Below are positions 8,746 to 20,024 of a DNA stretch of 64,000 nt, piece after piece. Both the position numbers and the translations under genes were made by a program. Source of the DNA: Roseibium sediminicola (GTDB taxonomy: Bacteria; Pseudomonadota; Alphaproteobacteria; Rhizobiales; Stappiaceae); the NCBI RefSeq assembly GCF_023156505.1, contig NZ_JALNMJ010000013.1, positions 115,378-179,377 of the forward strand. The letters run 5' to 3'. Under the pieces are notes generated by a model. It ran no database searches. It worked only from the letters and a program-made list of their open reading frames with translations, and was not told the DNA's origin. Numbering within the stretch: position 1 is the first letter of the stretch; every line of letters starts with the position of its first letter.

Positions 8746-10005
8746 GTGCAGTCCGGTCCTTCCAAGCGCAGCGCGCTCGGCTTCATCCTGGTCACCCTGA
8801 CCCTGAATTCCATGGGCATCGGCCTGATGATGCCGGTGATGCCGTCGCTTCTGACAGAGCTCACCAGTCTACCCGTCAGCGAGGCCGCCCGCTGGGGCGG
8901 CGCACTCAGCGTCGTCTACGCGCTGATGCAATTCGTCTTCGGCCCGACACTCGGCAACCTCTCCGACCGTTTCGGCCGCCGCCCAGTGCTGCTGGTGTCC
9001 ATGTTCTCCATGGTGCTGGACTATCTGATCATGGCGCTGTCCTGGAACCTGGCGGTGCTTTTTATCGGCCGCACCCTGTCGGGCGTGGCCGGCGCGACCT
9101 TCTCGGCGGCCTCGGCCTATATCGCCGATGTCTCGTCCAAGAAGGACCGGGCCAAGAATTTCGGCCTTGTCGGCGCCGGTTTCGGCATCGGCTTTGTGCT
9201 CGGCCCGATGATCGGCGGTTTCCTGGGTGAATATGGCCCCCGCGCGCCCTTCTACGCCGCAGCGGCGCTGTCCTTCGTCAATTTCGTGTTCGGATGGTTT
9301 GTCCTGCCGGAAACGCTCAAGGACGAGAACCGGCGCAGCTTCGACTGGAAACGGGCCAACCCGTTCGGCGCGCTGAAGCAGCTCGCCGCGCATCCGGCCG
9401 TGCGCACCCTGCTGCTGGCGGTGTTCCTGTTCGACATCGCCCACTACGTCTATCCGGCCGTCTGGAGCTACTACTCGGAGGAAGTCTTCGGCTGGAGCCC
9501 GGGCGACATCGGCCTGTCGCTGGCTTTTGTCGGCATCGGCTTCGCCTTCGTCCAGGGCTATCTGATCCGGGTGCTGGAGCCGAAACTCGGGTCAGGCCGC
9601 ACCTTGCTGATCGGCCTTGTCGCCAATCTGGTCGCCTTTGCGGGTCTGGCAGTCGCAAGCAGTGGCTGGATGGCCTATTCGCTGATCTGTTTCGCCGCCT
9701 TCGGAGCCCTGGCAACACCGGCCTTTACCGGACTGATGTCGAACCGCGTGCCCGACAATGCCCAGGGCGAGCTGCAGGGCATGATTTCAAGCGCCGCTGG
9801 CCTCTCCATGGTGATCAGCCCGTTTGTGATGACCCAGATTTTCGCGGAATTCTCCGGCCCGACCGCAACGGTCCAGTTTCCCGGCGCGCCCTTCGCGCTT
9901 GCCGGCCTGCTGATCCTGGCCTCGCTGCTGATCGCGCTCCCCTTCATTCGGAAGGAACTGAAAACCAGCCCGGTCTCCGCCGAAGAAAAGACACCAGCGG
10001 AGTAA
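8746..10005 (+). CDS. MFS drug-efflux transporter (TetA/TCR type)
   Basis: 419 residues, starting at a GTG preceded by AGGAAA. Twelve hydrophobic segments are visible. [14 protein letters not shown] after helix 2 is the MFS motif A, and [18 protein letters not shown] in helix 5 is motif C, the antiporter signature. Overall similarity is to the TetA group, which exports drugs in exchange for protons across the inner membrane. There is no tetR next to it. The stop codon overlaps the first base of a MITE. The drug specificity is not predictable. Confidence 0.85.
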   Translation: MQSGPSKRSALGFILVTLTLNSMGIGLMMPVMPSLLTELTSLPVSEAARWGGALSVVYALMQFVFGPTLGNLSDRFGRRPVLLVSMFSMVLDYLIMALSWNLAVLFIGRTLSGVAGATFSAASAYIADVSSKKDRAKNFGLVGAGFGIGFVLGPMIGGFLGEYGPRAPFYAAAALSFVNFVFGWFVLPETLKDENRRSFDWKRANPFGALKQLAAHPAVRTLLLAVFLFDIAHYVYPAVWSYYSEEVFGWSPGDIGLSLAFVGIGFAFVQGYLIRVLEPKLGSGRTLLIGLVANLVAFAGLAVASSGWMAYSLICFAAFGALATPAFTGLMSNRVPDNAQGELQGMISSAAGLSMVISPFVMTQIFAEFSGPTATVQFPGAPFALAGLLILASLLIALPFIRKELKTSPVSAEEKTPAE

Positions 10006-10268
10006 TACCAATCTCAATAGATAGGAACCCATCTGATGGCGCTGATCCGGTTTGTCCAGCAAGGCGCGTTGCGCAGCACGGCCTGGTTGACCTTTCAAGC
10101 GGCACAACGCTGACCGGCCGGCCGGAGCAGGCCACCGGAGGCCGTGTTTGGGGACTGGTCAGCCGCGTCCCAGGTTTTGAACGATGAACCATATCGCCCT
10201 GCAACCTGCTCCTTGCCGAACAGGCCCCAAACACGGTCAGATCGGTTCCTATCTAATGAGGTTGGTAT
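10005..10268. mobile_element. 264-bp MITE-like element with 25-bp terminal inverted repeats
   Basis: The ends at 10005-10029 and 10244-10268 are inverted copies of each other over 25 bp with two mismatches, beginning ATACCAA and ending GATAGGAACC. A nested inverted repeat lies inside: CCGTGTTTGGGG at 10142-10153 and its exact complement at 10225-10236. There is no coding capacity. It fills the whole space from the MFS stop codon to three bases before the esterase ATG, so the esterase ribosome site (GAGG at the right end) belongs to the element. Confidence 0.75.
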
Positions 10269-10271
10269 AAC

Positions 10272-10955
10272 ATGACAGCATCGTCTCCCCACACCCAACT
10301 TGACGGCCCGCGCCTTGCCCCAGCCTCCGGAAAGCAAGCCCGGCAGCTGGTCGTGATCCTGCATGGGTATGGCGCGGACGGGGCTGACCTGATCGACCTG
10401 GGCCGCGCCTGGCAGGGCCAGCTGCCCGATGCCGCCTTCATCGCCCCGGACGCGCCGGAAGGATTGCCCTTCGAAGCCCTGGGTGGACGGCAATGGTTTG
10501 CGCTGGAGGAAAGAACTCCGAACGAATACCGGATCGGCGCGGAGGCGGCACAGCCCGTGCTGGACCGGTTTTTGGAGAATGAACTGGCCGCGCTCGGCCT
10601 TGATGAGCGTTCCCTTGCCCTTGTCGGCTTCAGCCAGGGCGCGATGATGACCTTTCAATGCGGCCTGCGCCGCAAGACCCCGCCCGCGGCCCTGATCGGC
10701 TATTCCGGACTGTTGCCGGGGGCCGGCCGCCTTGACGGCGTCAACACCGCCAGTCCCGTGCTGGTCGTTCATGGCACGGATGACGACGTCGTGCCCGCCT
10801 ATCACGCCGAAGCGGCACAGACTGCGCTGGCACAGGCCGGCATCTCGTCGGACCTGCATCTGCTTTCCGGTCTCGGCCATTCCATCGACGAACGCGGCAT
10901 GGTGCTGGGCGGACGGTTCCTTGAAAAGGCTTTCGCCGCCGCGGCACTGCCTTGA
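10272..10955 (+). CDS. Alpha/beta-hydrolase, phospholipase/carboxylesterase family
   Basis: 227 residues. VVILHGYGADGADL is the oxyanion segment. GFSQG places the nucleophile Ser at about 121. VVHGTDDDVVP carries the acid near 171 and GLGHSID the His near 203. This is the small carboxylesterase family related to YpfH and acyl-protein thioesterases, which cleave esters or thioesters in the cytoplasm. Its 5' side is entirely the MITE, so its original promoter may be gone or supplied by the element. Confidence 0.88.
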   Translation: MTASSPHTQLDGPRLAPASGKQARQLVVILHGYGADGADLIDLGRAWQGQLPDAAFIAPDAPEGLPFEALGGRQWFALEERTPNEYRIGAEAAQPVLDRFLENELAALGLDERSLALVGFSQGAMMTFQCGLRRKTPPAALIGYSGLLPGAGRLDGVNTASPVLVVHGTDDDVVPAYHAEAAQTALAQAGISSDLHLLSGLGHSIDERGMVLGGRFLEKAFAAAALP

Positions 10956-11056
10956 GTGCCTGTTCCATTTGGTTAATGGCCTGTTAAGAGTTTTGCAGGA
11001 TGCTTTGAAGACCTGTGCCGGACCAGGAAGGGCCGGACAAGTCAGGATCCAGGGCC

Positions 11057-11665
11057 ATGCAGATATCCATCGAAACCACCACGCAAAGCACGAGCCTTTA
11101 TTCGGCGTCGTTTGCCAGTGGCGGTACAGAGGGAAACAAATCTGCGCCGAAAGGCAACGCCTATGGCCACGAGATCGGTCAGCGCAACGGCCATGACAAG
11201 GCGCCTGCGGAAAGCCTCCTGGAAGCGGCCAGCAAGAAGGCAGAGGAAGACGCGGTCGTGATCGCCGCGCTTCAGGACGCGGTCGAAAAAGGCAAGGGCA
11301 AGGAAGACGACGACAAGGACAAGAGCCTTGCGACCGTCGAGGACTACCAGAAGACCGCCGGCAAGATAAAAGCCGCGCTCGGCGAGGCGGATGGCCCCTC
11401 CGCAAATATCGTCTATGAAAGCGCGACCATTTCGACAACCACGATCGAGGCGGAAATCGGCGGCGAAACCCTTTCGGCGCAATTCGTGTCCTTCGAGCGA
11501 GTGTCCTATGACAGCGCGACCGGCCTCTCGGTCCGCGCCGCCAATGCCTCGTCCATCGAGGGCGACTTCAGCTACGGCTCGTTCAGCAGCCAGACCGCCT
11601 CGGTCAGCGAGCTTTTTGCGGGCACCGGCGACCAGGTTTCGAATTTCCTCGGACTGACGGCCTGA
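11057..11665 (+). CDS. Conserved hypothetical protein
   Basis: About 202 residues from the ATG at 11057. No family recognised. It begins with a Ser/Thr-rich stretch, has a charged Lys/Asp/Glu-rich middle (EKGKGKEDDDKDKS, about residues 75-90), and ends in a Ser-rich beta-prone half with a phenylalanine-leucine tail (SNFLGL). There is no signal peptide or membrane segment. The acidic low-complexity composition is reminiscent of surface or flagellum-associated proteins, but nothing nearby supports that. Confidence 0.6.
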   Translation: MQISIETTTQSTSLYSASFASGGTEGNKSAPKGNAYGHEIGQRNGHDKAPAESLLEAASKKAEEDAVVIAALQDAVEKGKGKEDDDKDKSLATVEDYQKTAGKIKAALGEADGPSANIVYESATISTTTIEAEIGGETLSAQFVSFERVSYDSATGLSVRAANASSIEGDFSYGSFSSQTASVSELFAGTGDQVSNFLGLTA

Positions 11666-11688
11666 GCCTTCTTTAACTCCCCTTCACT

Positions 11689-11802
11689 CCGTCATTGCAG
11701 GGCTTGACCCTGCAATCCATGCCGTGACCTGAGCCTCATGCAAGGCTTCTCCGTTTGGAAACGAAACGGCATGGATGCCATGGTCGCGCCATGGCATGAC
11801 GG
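11689..11802. repeat. 114-bp palindromic intergenic repeat
   Basis: The ends are CCGTCAT and its complement ATGACGG. Inside are GCAGGG/CCCTGC (11697-11713), ATCCATGCCG pairing with CGGCATGGAT (11716-11725 with 11768-11777), and TGCCATGG/CCATGGCA around TCGCG (11777-11797). The whole unit folds into a branched cruciform and looks like a REP-type dispersed element between convergent genes. Confidence 0.6.
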
Positions 11803-11854
11803 GGTTGGAAAGACTGGTGCAGGGCGTCTGTCCGCCCTGCCCTGATCATCCGGC

Positions 11855-12898
11855 TCAGGCCTTTTTCAGATACGCCACCAGAATGTCGAGCGCGGCCTGG
11901 AGGTCGGTCTTGTGGATCATTTCCGTGACCGTGTGGATGTAGCGCGTGCCGACGACGATGCCGACGGCTTTCGCGCCGGCAGCCGCCTGCTGGGCGGCGG
12001 CGCCGTCCTGGCCGCCGGCGGCCAGCATCGTGCGCTGGAACGGGATCTTGGCCTTTTCGGCAATGGCCTCGATTTCCTTCACCAGCTCCCGGTCGGCAAT
12101 GAAGCTTGAATCCTTGACATGAAGACCGAAACCTTCGCCCTGGACCGTGGTTCGGTCCTGTTCCGGCACACCCGGCGTGTCGCAGGCAAGCGTGGTGTCG
12201 ACACCGAAGCCAATGTCGGGCTTGATGGCGAAGGCAGCTGTGCGTGCGCCGCGCAGGCCAACTTCTTCCTGACAGGTGAAGGCAACATGGATCTCGCAAT
12301 CATGCTTGGCCTTGCCGAGGCCCTTGATCGCCTCGATGCCGAGCCAGCAGGCGATGCGGTTGTCGAGCGCCTTGGAGACGATCTTGTCGCCGATCTCGAT
12401 CAGCGGTTCGTCCATGGTGACCATGTCGCCGACCTTGACGACGTCCTTGGTCTTTTCGCCGAGACCCAGATCAACCACGAAGTCCTTCGGCTCCGGAACC
12501 TTCTTGCGTTCCTCGGGCGAGGAAATGTGGAGCGGCTTGCCGCCCGGGTTCATTACGCCCTTGAAGTCGCCTTCGTCGGTGGAAACCAGAACACGCCGGG
12601 AGAAGAGATTGCGCGCATCGAAGCCGCCGACCGGCTGCACATGGGCAAAGCCCTTGTCGGTGACATGGGAGACCAGAAAGCCGATCTCGTCCATGTGGCA
12701 GAGCAGCATAACCTTTTTCGGCGTGCCCTTCTTGGAGGCCTTGCGGCTGTCCCGGCGGCACAGGAGCGAGCCCATCGGATCGACGGTGACCTCGTCGAAA
12801 AGACCCTTGATTTCGGCCTGGATCAACTCGCGGACACGGTGTTCGTGACCCGGCACTCCTGGGGTTTCGCAAAGGCGGCGCAGCAGATCGATATTCAT
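11855..12898 (-). CDS. M42-family metallo-aminopeptidase (glutamyl aminopeptidase/FrvX-like)
   Basis: 347 residues from the ATG at 12898. VMLLCHMDEIGFLV near residue 64 supplies the first zinc His-Asp. KALDNRIACWLGIEA carries the bridging Asp, TCQEEVGLRGA the catalytic Glu and metal Glu, and GVDTTLACDTPG and the C-terminal YIHTVTEMIHKTD the remaining ligands. M42 enzymes assemble into large cytoplasmic dodecamers that trim peptides. Single gene, convergent with the hypothetical gene to its left across the palindromic repeat. Confidence 0.9.
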   Translation of the reverse strand: MNIDLLRRLCETPGVPGHEHRVRELIQAEIKGLFDEVTVDPMGSLLCRRDSRKASKKGTPKKVMLLCHMDEIGFLVSHVTDKGFAHVQPVGGFDARNLFSRRVLVSTDEGDFKGVMNPGGKPLHISSPEERKKVPEPKDFVVDLGLGEKTKDVVKVGDMVTMDEPLIEIGDKIVSKALDNRIACWLGIEAIKGLGKAKHDCEIHVAFTCQEEVGLRGARTAAFAIKPDIGFGVDTTLACDTPGVPEQDRTTVQGEGFGLHVKDSSFIADRELVKEIEAIAEKAKIPFQRTMLAAGGQDGAAAQQAAAGAKAVGIVVGTRYIHTVTEMIHKTDLQAALDILVAYLKKA

Positions 12899-13155
12899 GG
12901 AAAGTCCTGTTGGGGAATTTGAAAACGCGGCGATCCTAGAACCTTTCGCGTTCGGATTGAAGCATTCGATCGACACAAACTTGCGTCAGCGCCTTAACCG
13001 ATTGCTCGCCATTTCCAAAAAAGGAAGCTCCAAGTGGCCGTTTGCCATTGCAGTGTCGCATTTGATGACAAACATTTAGGTTGAAAACAAGAAGCGCCTC
13101 CCGCTGACGCGGGAAGGTGTTGCCCCTTCCTTTCGACCATTCCGGGGACGCGATC

Positions 13156-14241
13156 ATGGCTATGACAAAACGATTTATTCTTTCCATTGACGGTGGCGGT
13201 GTGCGCGGCCTCATTCCCGTGCGCATTCTGGAGACGCTGGAAAGCCGGCTCAGCCAGCGCGGCGTTGCCACGCCCTTCCACCAGATCTTCGACCTGATGG
13301 CCGGCACGTCCACCGGCGGCCTGATCGCGGCCGGGCTCAGCGCACCGCGCCCGGGCGGCGAAGCCGGTGAAGCCGCCGCGACGATTGCCGAACTCAGGAC
13401 CTTCTACGAGCGCGAAAGCCGCGACATCTTCAAGTCCTCGATCACCGCCCGGCTGGCACGCACCATCAGCAACCCGCTGGGTCTCTTCGACGAAACCTAT
13501 GACGCAAGGCCGCTGGAAAAGCTGCTGAAGGAACGCTTCGGCTGGACCTCGATGGCCAGCGGGCTGACCCGGCTGGTGCTGACCGCCTATGACATCGAGC
13601 ACCGCAAGGCGGTGTTCATGACCAATGGTCTTGAGGAAAACGGCGGCCGCCCGGACGATTATTATTTCTGGCAGGCCGTGCGCGCGACGACGGCGGCACC
13701 GTCCTATTTCGAACCGGCCCGCATTGAGAACTTGAGCCGGCGCACGGAGGAAGCCATGGTCGATGGCGGGGTCTTCATGAAGGACCCGGCGATCGCTGCC
13801 TATCTTGAAACGCGCAAGCTCGGCTGGGACGAGGACGAGATCGTCATCCTGTCGCTCGGCACCGGACGGGCGAGCGAACGCAGCTTTGCCTATAAAGACG
13901 CGATCGGCTGGGGTGCACTCGGCTGGATGCAGCCGTCCAAGGGTGTGCCGATCCTGTCGATCCTTGCCGACGGCCAGTCGCAGACCGCCGCCTACCAGGC
14001 CGCGCATCTCTTCAACGAGTTGCCGAAGGTCAGTTATTACCGGCTTGAGGCCGATCTGCCGGCGGAAGCGGAAGACCTGGACAATGCCCGGCCCGGCAAC
14101 ATCATCACCCTGAATGGCGCCGCCGACCGGGTGATCCGCGACAACACGGTCTTTCTGGACACGTTCGCTGATATGTTGACAGAGCATGTCAATTCCCCGG
14201 AAACGGGTGCGGACACGCCCGATTTGGTGCATGCTGCCTGA
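13156..14241 (+). CDS. Patatin-like phospholipase
   Basis: 361 residues from the ATG at 13156, preceded by GGGGACG. IDGGGVRGLIP near residue 11 is the oxyanion loop, GTSTGG near 50 contains the nucleophile Ser, and EAMVDGGVF near 196 the catalytic Asp. These form the Ser-Asp dyad of patatins. There is no signal peptide, so it is cytoplasmic or delivered by another route. The sequence resembles the CapV/FabD-like bacterial patatins, but no cyclase or other defence partner is adjacent, so a plain lipid hydrolase role is preferred. Confidence 0.88.
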   Translation: MAMTKRFILSIDGGGVRGLIPVRILETLESRLSQRGVATPFHQIFDLMAGTSTGGLIAAGLSAPRPGGEAGEAAATIAELRTFYERESRDIFKSSITARLARTISNPLGLFDETYDARPLEKLLKERFGWTSMASGLTRLVLTAYDIEHRKAVFMTNGLEENGGRPDDYYFWQAVRATTAAPSYFEPARIENLSRRTEEAMVDGGVFMKDPAIAAYLETRKLGWDEDEIVILSLGTGRASERSFAYKDAIGWGALGWMQPSKGVPILSILADGQSQTAAYQAAHLFNELPKVSYYRLEADLPAEAEDLDNARPGNIITLNGAADRVIRDNTVFLDTFADMLTEHVNSPETGADTPDLVHAA

Positions 14242-14322
14242 AGAGCACACTGGCCTCGGGGCCGCTGATCAGCGTTGCACGTGCCCCGGACTGGCGAAGA
14301 GACCGGCACTTGAGGGTTCGAC

Positions 14323-15423
14323 GTGACCAAAGCCAATGTCCAGATGGAGCGCCTGCCGCTTCTGATCCGAAAAAAGCTCCTGACCGGGCTCGCCGGTTTC
14401 GGGTTGGCCCTGATGGCGGCAGCAAACACTGCCGCAGCCGTTCCGGTGCCGTCACCGAAACCTGGCGGGACGGTGGTCGAGGACTATACGCCGAGCGTCC
14501 AGATCGTTGCCGGCGCGCCGATCCCGATCAAGAAACGCGCGGTGCCGGAAGGCTATGTCGCCAGCCGGCCAAAGCTGGTTCTCCATTCGGACTTTCCCGC
14601 CAAGAACTATTTCGGCAATACCGACGGCCCGGCCCCGCTGAAGGCGCGCGCCATCGGGTCCTATGCCAAGGGCTGCCTTGCGGGCGGCGCGGCGCTGCCA
14701 CCGGATGGCCCGACCTGGCAGGCGATGCGCCTCTCCCGCAACCGCAATTGGGGCCATCCCGAACTGATCGACTATCTCAAGGACCTTGCCAAAGACGCGC
14801 CCAAGATCGGCTGGAACGGGTTGCTGGTCGGCGATCTGGCGCAGCCGCGCGGCGGCCCGATGCTGTCGGGCCATGCCAGCCACCAGATCGGCCTTGACGC
14901 AGATATCTGGCTGACGGAAATGCCGAAAGAGCGGCTCAGCCGGGAGCAGCGCGAAGAGATTTCGGCGATTTCAATGCTGATCGGCCCGATGGACGTGAAG
15001 GGCGCCGACCGCCGGGTCGATCCGAAAAAATGGACAGACACCCACGCCAGGCTGATCCGGCGCGCGGCGTCCGACAGGCGGGTCGCCCGGATCTTCGTCA
15101 ATCCGACCATCAAGAAAGCGCTGTGCAACTTCGAGAAGAGCAAGGACCGGGCCTGGCTGCGCAAGATCCGTCCCTGGTGGGGCCATCACTATCACTTCCA
15201 TGTCCGCCTTGCCTGTCCCAAGGGCAGCGCAGGCTGCAAGGACCAGAACCCGCCGCCCCCCGGCGACGGTTGTGGCGAAAACCTGACCTACTGGCTGTCG
15301 GACGAACCCTGGGTGCCGAAAAACCCGCCGAAACCCGGTGAGAAGCCGAAGGTCGTCAAGAAACGGCCGATGGCGCTGGCCGCCCTGCCGAACGAGTGCC
15401 GCAACGTGCTGACCGCGCAGTGA
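14323..15423 (+). CDS. mepA: Penicillin-insensitive murein endopeptidase
   Basis: 366 residues from a GTG start. A signal peptide (LLTGLAGFGLALMAAANTAAA) sends it to the periplasm. The LAS metallopeptidase core shows LSGHASHQIGLDADIWL (about residues 185-201) with the zinc His and Asp, and WWGHHYHFHVRL near 286 with the second His set. Cys-rich C-terminal segments (CPKGSAGCK, GDGCGEN) match MepA disulfides. It cleaves D-Ala-meso-DAP crosslinks in peptidoglycan. The Pro/Lys-rich tail (KPGEKPKVVKKRP) is an extension. Confidence 0.9.
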   Translation: MTKANVQMERLPLLIRKKLLTGLAGFGLALMAAANTAAAVPVPSPKPGGTVVEDYTPSVQIVAGAPIPIKKRAVPEGYVASRPKLVLHSDFPAKNYFGNTDGPAPLKARAIGSYAKGCLAGGAALPPDGPTWQAMRLSRNRNWGHPELIDYLKDLAKDAPKIGWNGLLVGDLAQPRGGPMLSGHASHQIGLDADIWLTEMPKERLSREQREEISAISMLIGPMDVKGADRRVDPKKWTDTHARLIRRAASDRRVARIFVNPTIKKALCNFEKSKDRAWLRKIRPWWGHHYHFHVRLACPKGSAGCKDQNPPPPGDGCGENLTYWLSDEPWVPKNPPKPGEKPKVVKKRPMALAALPNECRNVLTAQ

Positions 15424-15632
15424 TCGGGAAATTGCTCCTGTTGTCTTCCCGGACGCAGCGCAGCGTAGAACCGGGACAAAGGACTCCCGGGCGGAACTCG
15501 TATTAATAGACGCAAATTATGAAGGTTCCCGGTCCCCGCTTCCGCGGGGATAACATCTGGGGAAACAGATCCCCAACCTCAACCACCGTCATTCCGGATC
15601 GGTGATCGGAGGGGAGAGGCAGGCCAGCCGCC

Positions 15633-16148
15633 TCACCCTTCCGGCGCGTCGGTTTCCTTCAGCACCTTCGTCAGGAACACCAGATCCAGCCAGCGGCCGA
15701 ATTTTGTGCCGGTCTGGGGCAGGCGCCCGGTCACTTCGAAGCCGAGGGATTGATGCAGACCGATGGACGCGCTGTTGGCCCCGTCGACACCGCCGACCAG
15801 CAGGTGAATGCCATTGCCCTCAGCAATCTCCATCAGACGGTTCATCAGGACGCGGCCAATGCCCTTCCGGTGTTCGGCCGGATCGACATAGACCGTGTGT
15901 TCGGCCGTGAAGCGATACCCTTCCTTGGCGCGGAACGGCCCATAACTGGCAAAGCCGACGACCTTGTCTTCCCCGTTCACCGCGACGATCACCGGTAGGC
16001 CCTGGTTTTTCCGGCCCTCGAACCAGGTAAGCCGGTCGTTCAAGGTTTCTTCGCGGTTCGTCCAGGCCGCTGTCGTTTCGCGCACCGCGTGATTGTAGAG
16101 CGCAAGAATGGCGGGAACGTCTTCGGCTTTGGCGTCACGGATGTGCAT
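15633..16148 (-). CDS. GNAT N-acetyltransferase (phosphinothricin/methionine-sulfoximine type)
   Basis: 171 residues. IRDAKAEDVPAILALYNHAVRETTAAW is the characteristic beginning of the PAT/Bar/YncA group. VYVDPAEHRKGIGRVLMNRL is acetyl-CoA motif A with R/QxxGxG/A. SIGLHQSLGFEVTGRLPQTGTKFGRWLDLVFL is the conserved C-terminus. Members acetylate phosphinothricin, methionine sulfoximine or similar amino acids. The gene is divergent from lepA. Confidence 0.88.
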   Translation of the reverse strand: MHIRDAKAEDVPAILALYNHAVRETTAAWTNREETLNDRLTWFEGRKNQGLPVIVAVNGEDKVVGFASYGPFRAKEGYRFTAEHTVYVDPAEHRKGIGRVLMNRLMEIAEGNGIHLLVGGVDGANSASIGLHQSLGFEVTGRLPQTGTKFGRWLDLVFLTKVLKETDAPEG

Positions 16149-16385
16149 GTCGATCTCGGGTTCGGGACAATCTCTTGTTATCGGAAGTCACTCTTATTCT
16201 CATTTGAAGTTGATTTGCCACGGCAAAAACCGCTCGCGAGATACGTCATTTGCCGGCGCACGCTCCGCCGCCTTGCACAGCGGTTCGATCACCGGCCGCC
16301 TCTACGTCAAAAAACCACCGGAATTCAGCCCTCTGGCGCGTCATTCCACTAGTCGAAAGCGAATTGCGGTGGTAAAGGGGCGGCC

Positions 16386-18191
<1,806 letters not shown>

Positions 18192-18196
18192 GCCCC

Positions 18197-18237
18197 GGTC
18201 ACGCTTCGCGTGACCAATCGATCCGGTGGATCGATTG
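18197..18237 (+). terminator. Two back-to-back hairpins after lepA
   Basis: GGTCACGC-TTC-GCGTGACC (18197-18215) is followed directly by a 10-bp perfect stem, CAATCGATCC / GGATCGATTG around GGT (18215-18237). Neither has a T-run, so they may act as a transcript 3' end stabiliser or a rho-assisted terminator. Confidence 0.5.
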
Positions 18238-18459
18238 GAGGGGCGAACGCCCGTGAGGGTAAGGCGCGCAGCGCCGTCGAGCGGGCAAGCGACCTGAACG
18301 GAGCGCCAAACAACAAATCCAGCGCCTGCGTTTACGAGGTCTCAGTCCTGGCTGCGCCAAACCGGGAAGACAAACGGAGAAGGCTTTGCCGTTCCCGTCC
18401 GAAACCTCGTAGAACGGCGGAGTTCTGTCTACCCGAGCCCCACCCAACAAGGACCCGCA

Positions 18460-19041
18460 ATGAGCCTCGAACAATCCCTCCGCGACCGCGCCGGTAACGC
18501 CTGCGAAGTCTGCGGCGCTACCGAAGCCCTCAAGCAACTTGACGTCGGCCCGGGCTCTGACGGTACGGCGGATATGGCTGTCCTGGTTTGCACCACCTGC
18601 GCGGAGCAGATCTCTGGCATGGCGAACCTTGACCCGAACCACCTGCGCTGCCTCAACGAGGCGGCCTGGAGCCAGGTGCCGCCAGTGCAGGTGACGGCCT
18701 ACCGCCTGCTGTCGCGGATGCCGGAGGAAAGCTGGGCACGGGATCTTCTGGACATGCTCTACCTGGACGACGAGACGCTTGCCTGGGCAAAGGCCGGCCA
18801 GGAAGGCGGGACCGGCGACGACACCGGAGTGGTGCACAAGGACACCCATGGCGCGGTTCTGAGTGCCGGCGACACCGTCACCCTGATCAAGGACCTCAAG
18901 GTCAAGGGCGCGGGCTTCACCGCCAAGCGAGGCACCGCGGTTCGCAATATCAGCCTGGTTGCCGACAATGCGGAGCAGATCGAAGGCCGCGTCAACGACC
19001 AGCGCATCGTCATCCTGACCGAATTCGTGAAAAAAGCCTGA
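18460..19041 (+). CDS. phnA: PhnA-domain zinc-ribbon protein
   Basis: 193 residues behind AAGGA. The N-terminal zinc ribbon uses CEVCG (about residue 15) and CTTC (about 46). The C-terminal PhnA/YjdM domain includes GDTVTLIKDLKVKGAGFTAKRGT and VNDQRIVILTEFVKKA. Despite the name, this family is not required for phosphonate use and has no proven enzymatic role here. The 268-bp upstream stretch is noncoding apart from the hairpins after lepA. Convergent with the LysR gene. Confidence 0.85.
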   Translation: MSLEQSLRDRAGNACEVCGATEALKQLDVGPGSDGTADMAVLVCTTCAEQISGMANLDPNHLRCLNEAAWSQVPPVQVTAYRLLSRMPEESWARDLLDMLYLDDETLAWAKAGQEGGTGDDTGVVHKDTHGAVLSAGDTVTLIKDLKVKGAGFTAKRGTAVRNISLVADNAEQIEGRVNDQRIVILTEFVKKA

Positions 19042-19080
19042 CACGGGTTTCCCCCGAACGACCGCCACCCTTTCAGACCG

Positions 19081-19920
19081 TCAGCCGGTCTCCCGAAATG
19101 CCTTCAGAATCGCCGATGTCACCGGTTCCCCTTCCCGGCAGAACAGCGCCATCCGTGTTCTGGGAAGTTCCGGCAAACGGTAGGTCTCGCCAACGTCCCG
19201 GCTGCCTGCCGGCAGATTGCGCCGGTCGAGACAGGCAATGCCGAGTCCGGCGCCAACGGCCGCCTGGACGGCGCTGACACCGGTGCCGGTGAAAACGTCC
19301 TCGTGGACAATGCCGGCTTCCTTCAGCGTCGCCGTCGCCAGTTTCCGGAGCGCGCAGCTTCCGGTCAACGCGACCAGCGGAAAGGCCGCTCCCGTCTCCC
19401 AGACAAAATCCTTTGAAGCCGTCCAGACAAGGTCTTCCTCGAAGGCTGTCAGACCATTGGCCTCGACATCCTCCGAGCGCACCATGACCGCATTGAAGAG
19501 ACCCGCCTTGTAGTCCCGGAAAAGATTGTCCGAGAGACCAACCGTGACATGCCATTGGCTGCCAGGCAGTGCGTCGCTCAGGCTCGCGATGATGCGCGGC
19601 AGCCGGTCTCCGGCGGCGTGGTCGCTGATGCCGAGACGATAGCGCCTTGCGGCCTCCGTGCCGGCGACACGCGCGGCCACCCTGTCATGCAGATCGATGA
19701 GCTCCCGGGCATCGTTCAGGAACCGTGCCCCGAACGGGGTCAGCTGCACGGACCGCGGCGAGCGGGCAAGCAGCGCATCGCCCAGCCTGTCTTCCAGCTT
19801 GCGGATCTTCACGCTGACCGCAGACTGGCTGGCCCCCAGCATCTGCCCGGCGCGCGTGAAGCTGCCGGTTTCCGAGACACGCACGAAAGCGCGCAAAAGG
19901 TCCATGTCGAGATCGTTCAT
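19081..19920 (-). CDS. LysR-family transcriptional regulator
   Basis: 279 residues. The winged HTH is at 1-60 (MDLLRAFVRVSETGSFTRAGQMLGASQSAVSVKIRKLEDRLG). The C-terminal effector-binding domain carries GVSAVQAAVGAGLGIACL, a standard LysR subdomain. It is divergent from a tautomerase gene across an AT-rich 104-bp region, and LysR proteins usually control their divergent neighbour. The inducer is unknown. Confidence 0.9.
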   Translation of the reverse strand: MNDLDMDLLRAFVRVSETGSFTRAGQMLGASQSAVSVKIRKLEDRLGDALLARSPRSVQLTPFGARFLNDARELIDLHDRVAARVAGTEAARRYRLGISDHAAGDRLPRIIASLSDALPGSQWHVTVGLSDNLFRDYKAGLFNAVMVRSEDVEANGLTAFEEDLVWTASKDFVWETGAAFPLVALTGSCALRKLATATLKEAGIVHEDVFTGTGVSAVQAAVGAGLGIACLDRRNLPAGSRDVGETYRLPELPRTRMALFCREGEPVTSAILKAFRETG

Positions 19921-20024
19921 GCAATCATTATAAAATCGGATTTTTGAAATATCAAAGATTTGTTTTTCTTATTTAAGGATGAGAGTTAGCGTGTCTGCAT
20001 CATAGACAAGACACGGAGGCCACC

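Noticed and set aside
13156..14241. The patatin gene as part of a CBASS defence operon
   Set aside because: No cyclic-nucleotide synthase, Cap2 or Cap3 gene lies beside it; neighbours are a peptidase and MepA.
15424..15632. Hairpin-rich gap after mepA as a mobile element
   Set aside because: It contains a short GC hairpin (CCCCGC-TTC-GCGGGG) and REP-like words but no terminal repeats or defined ends.
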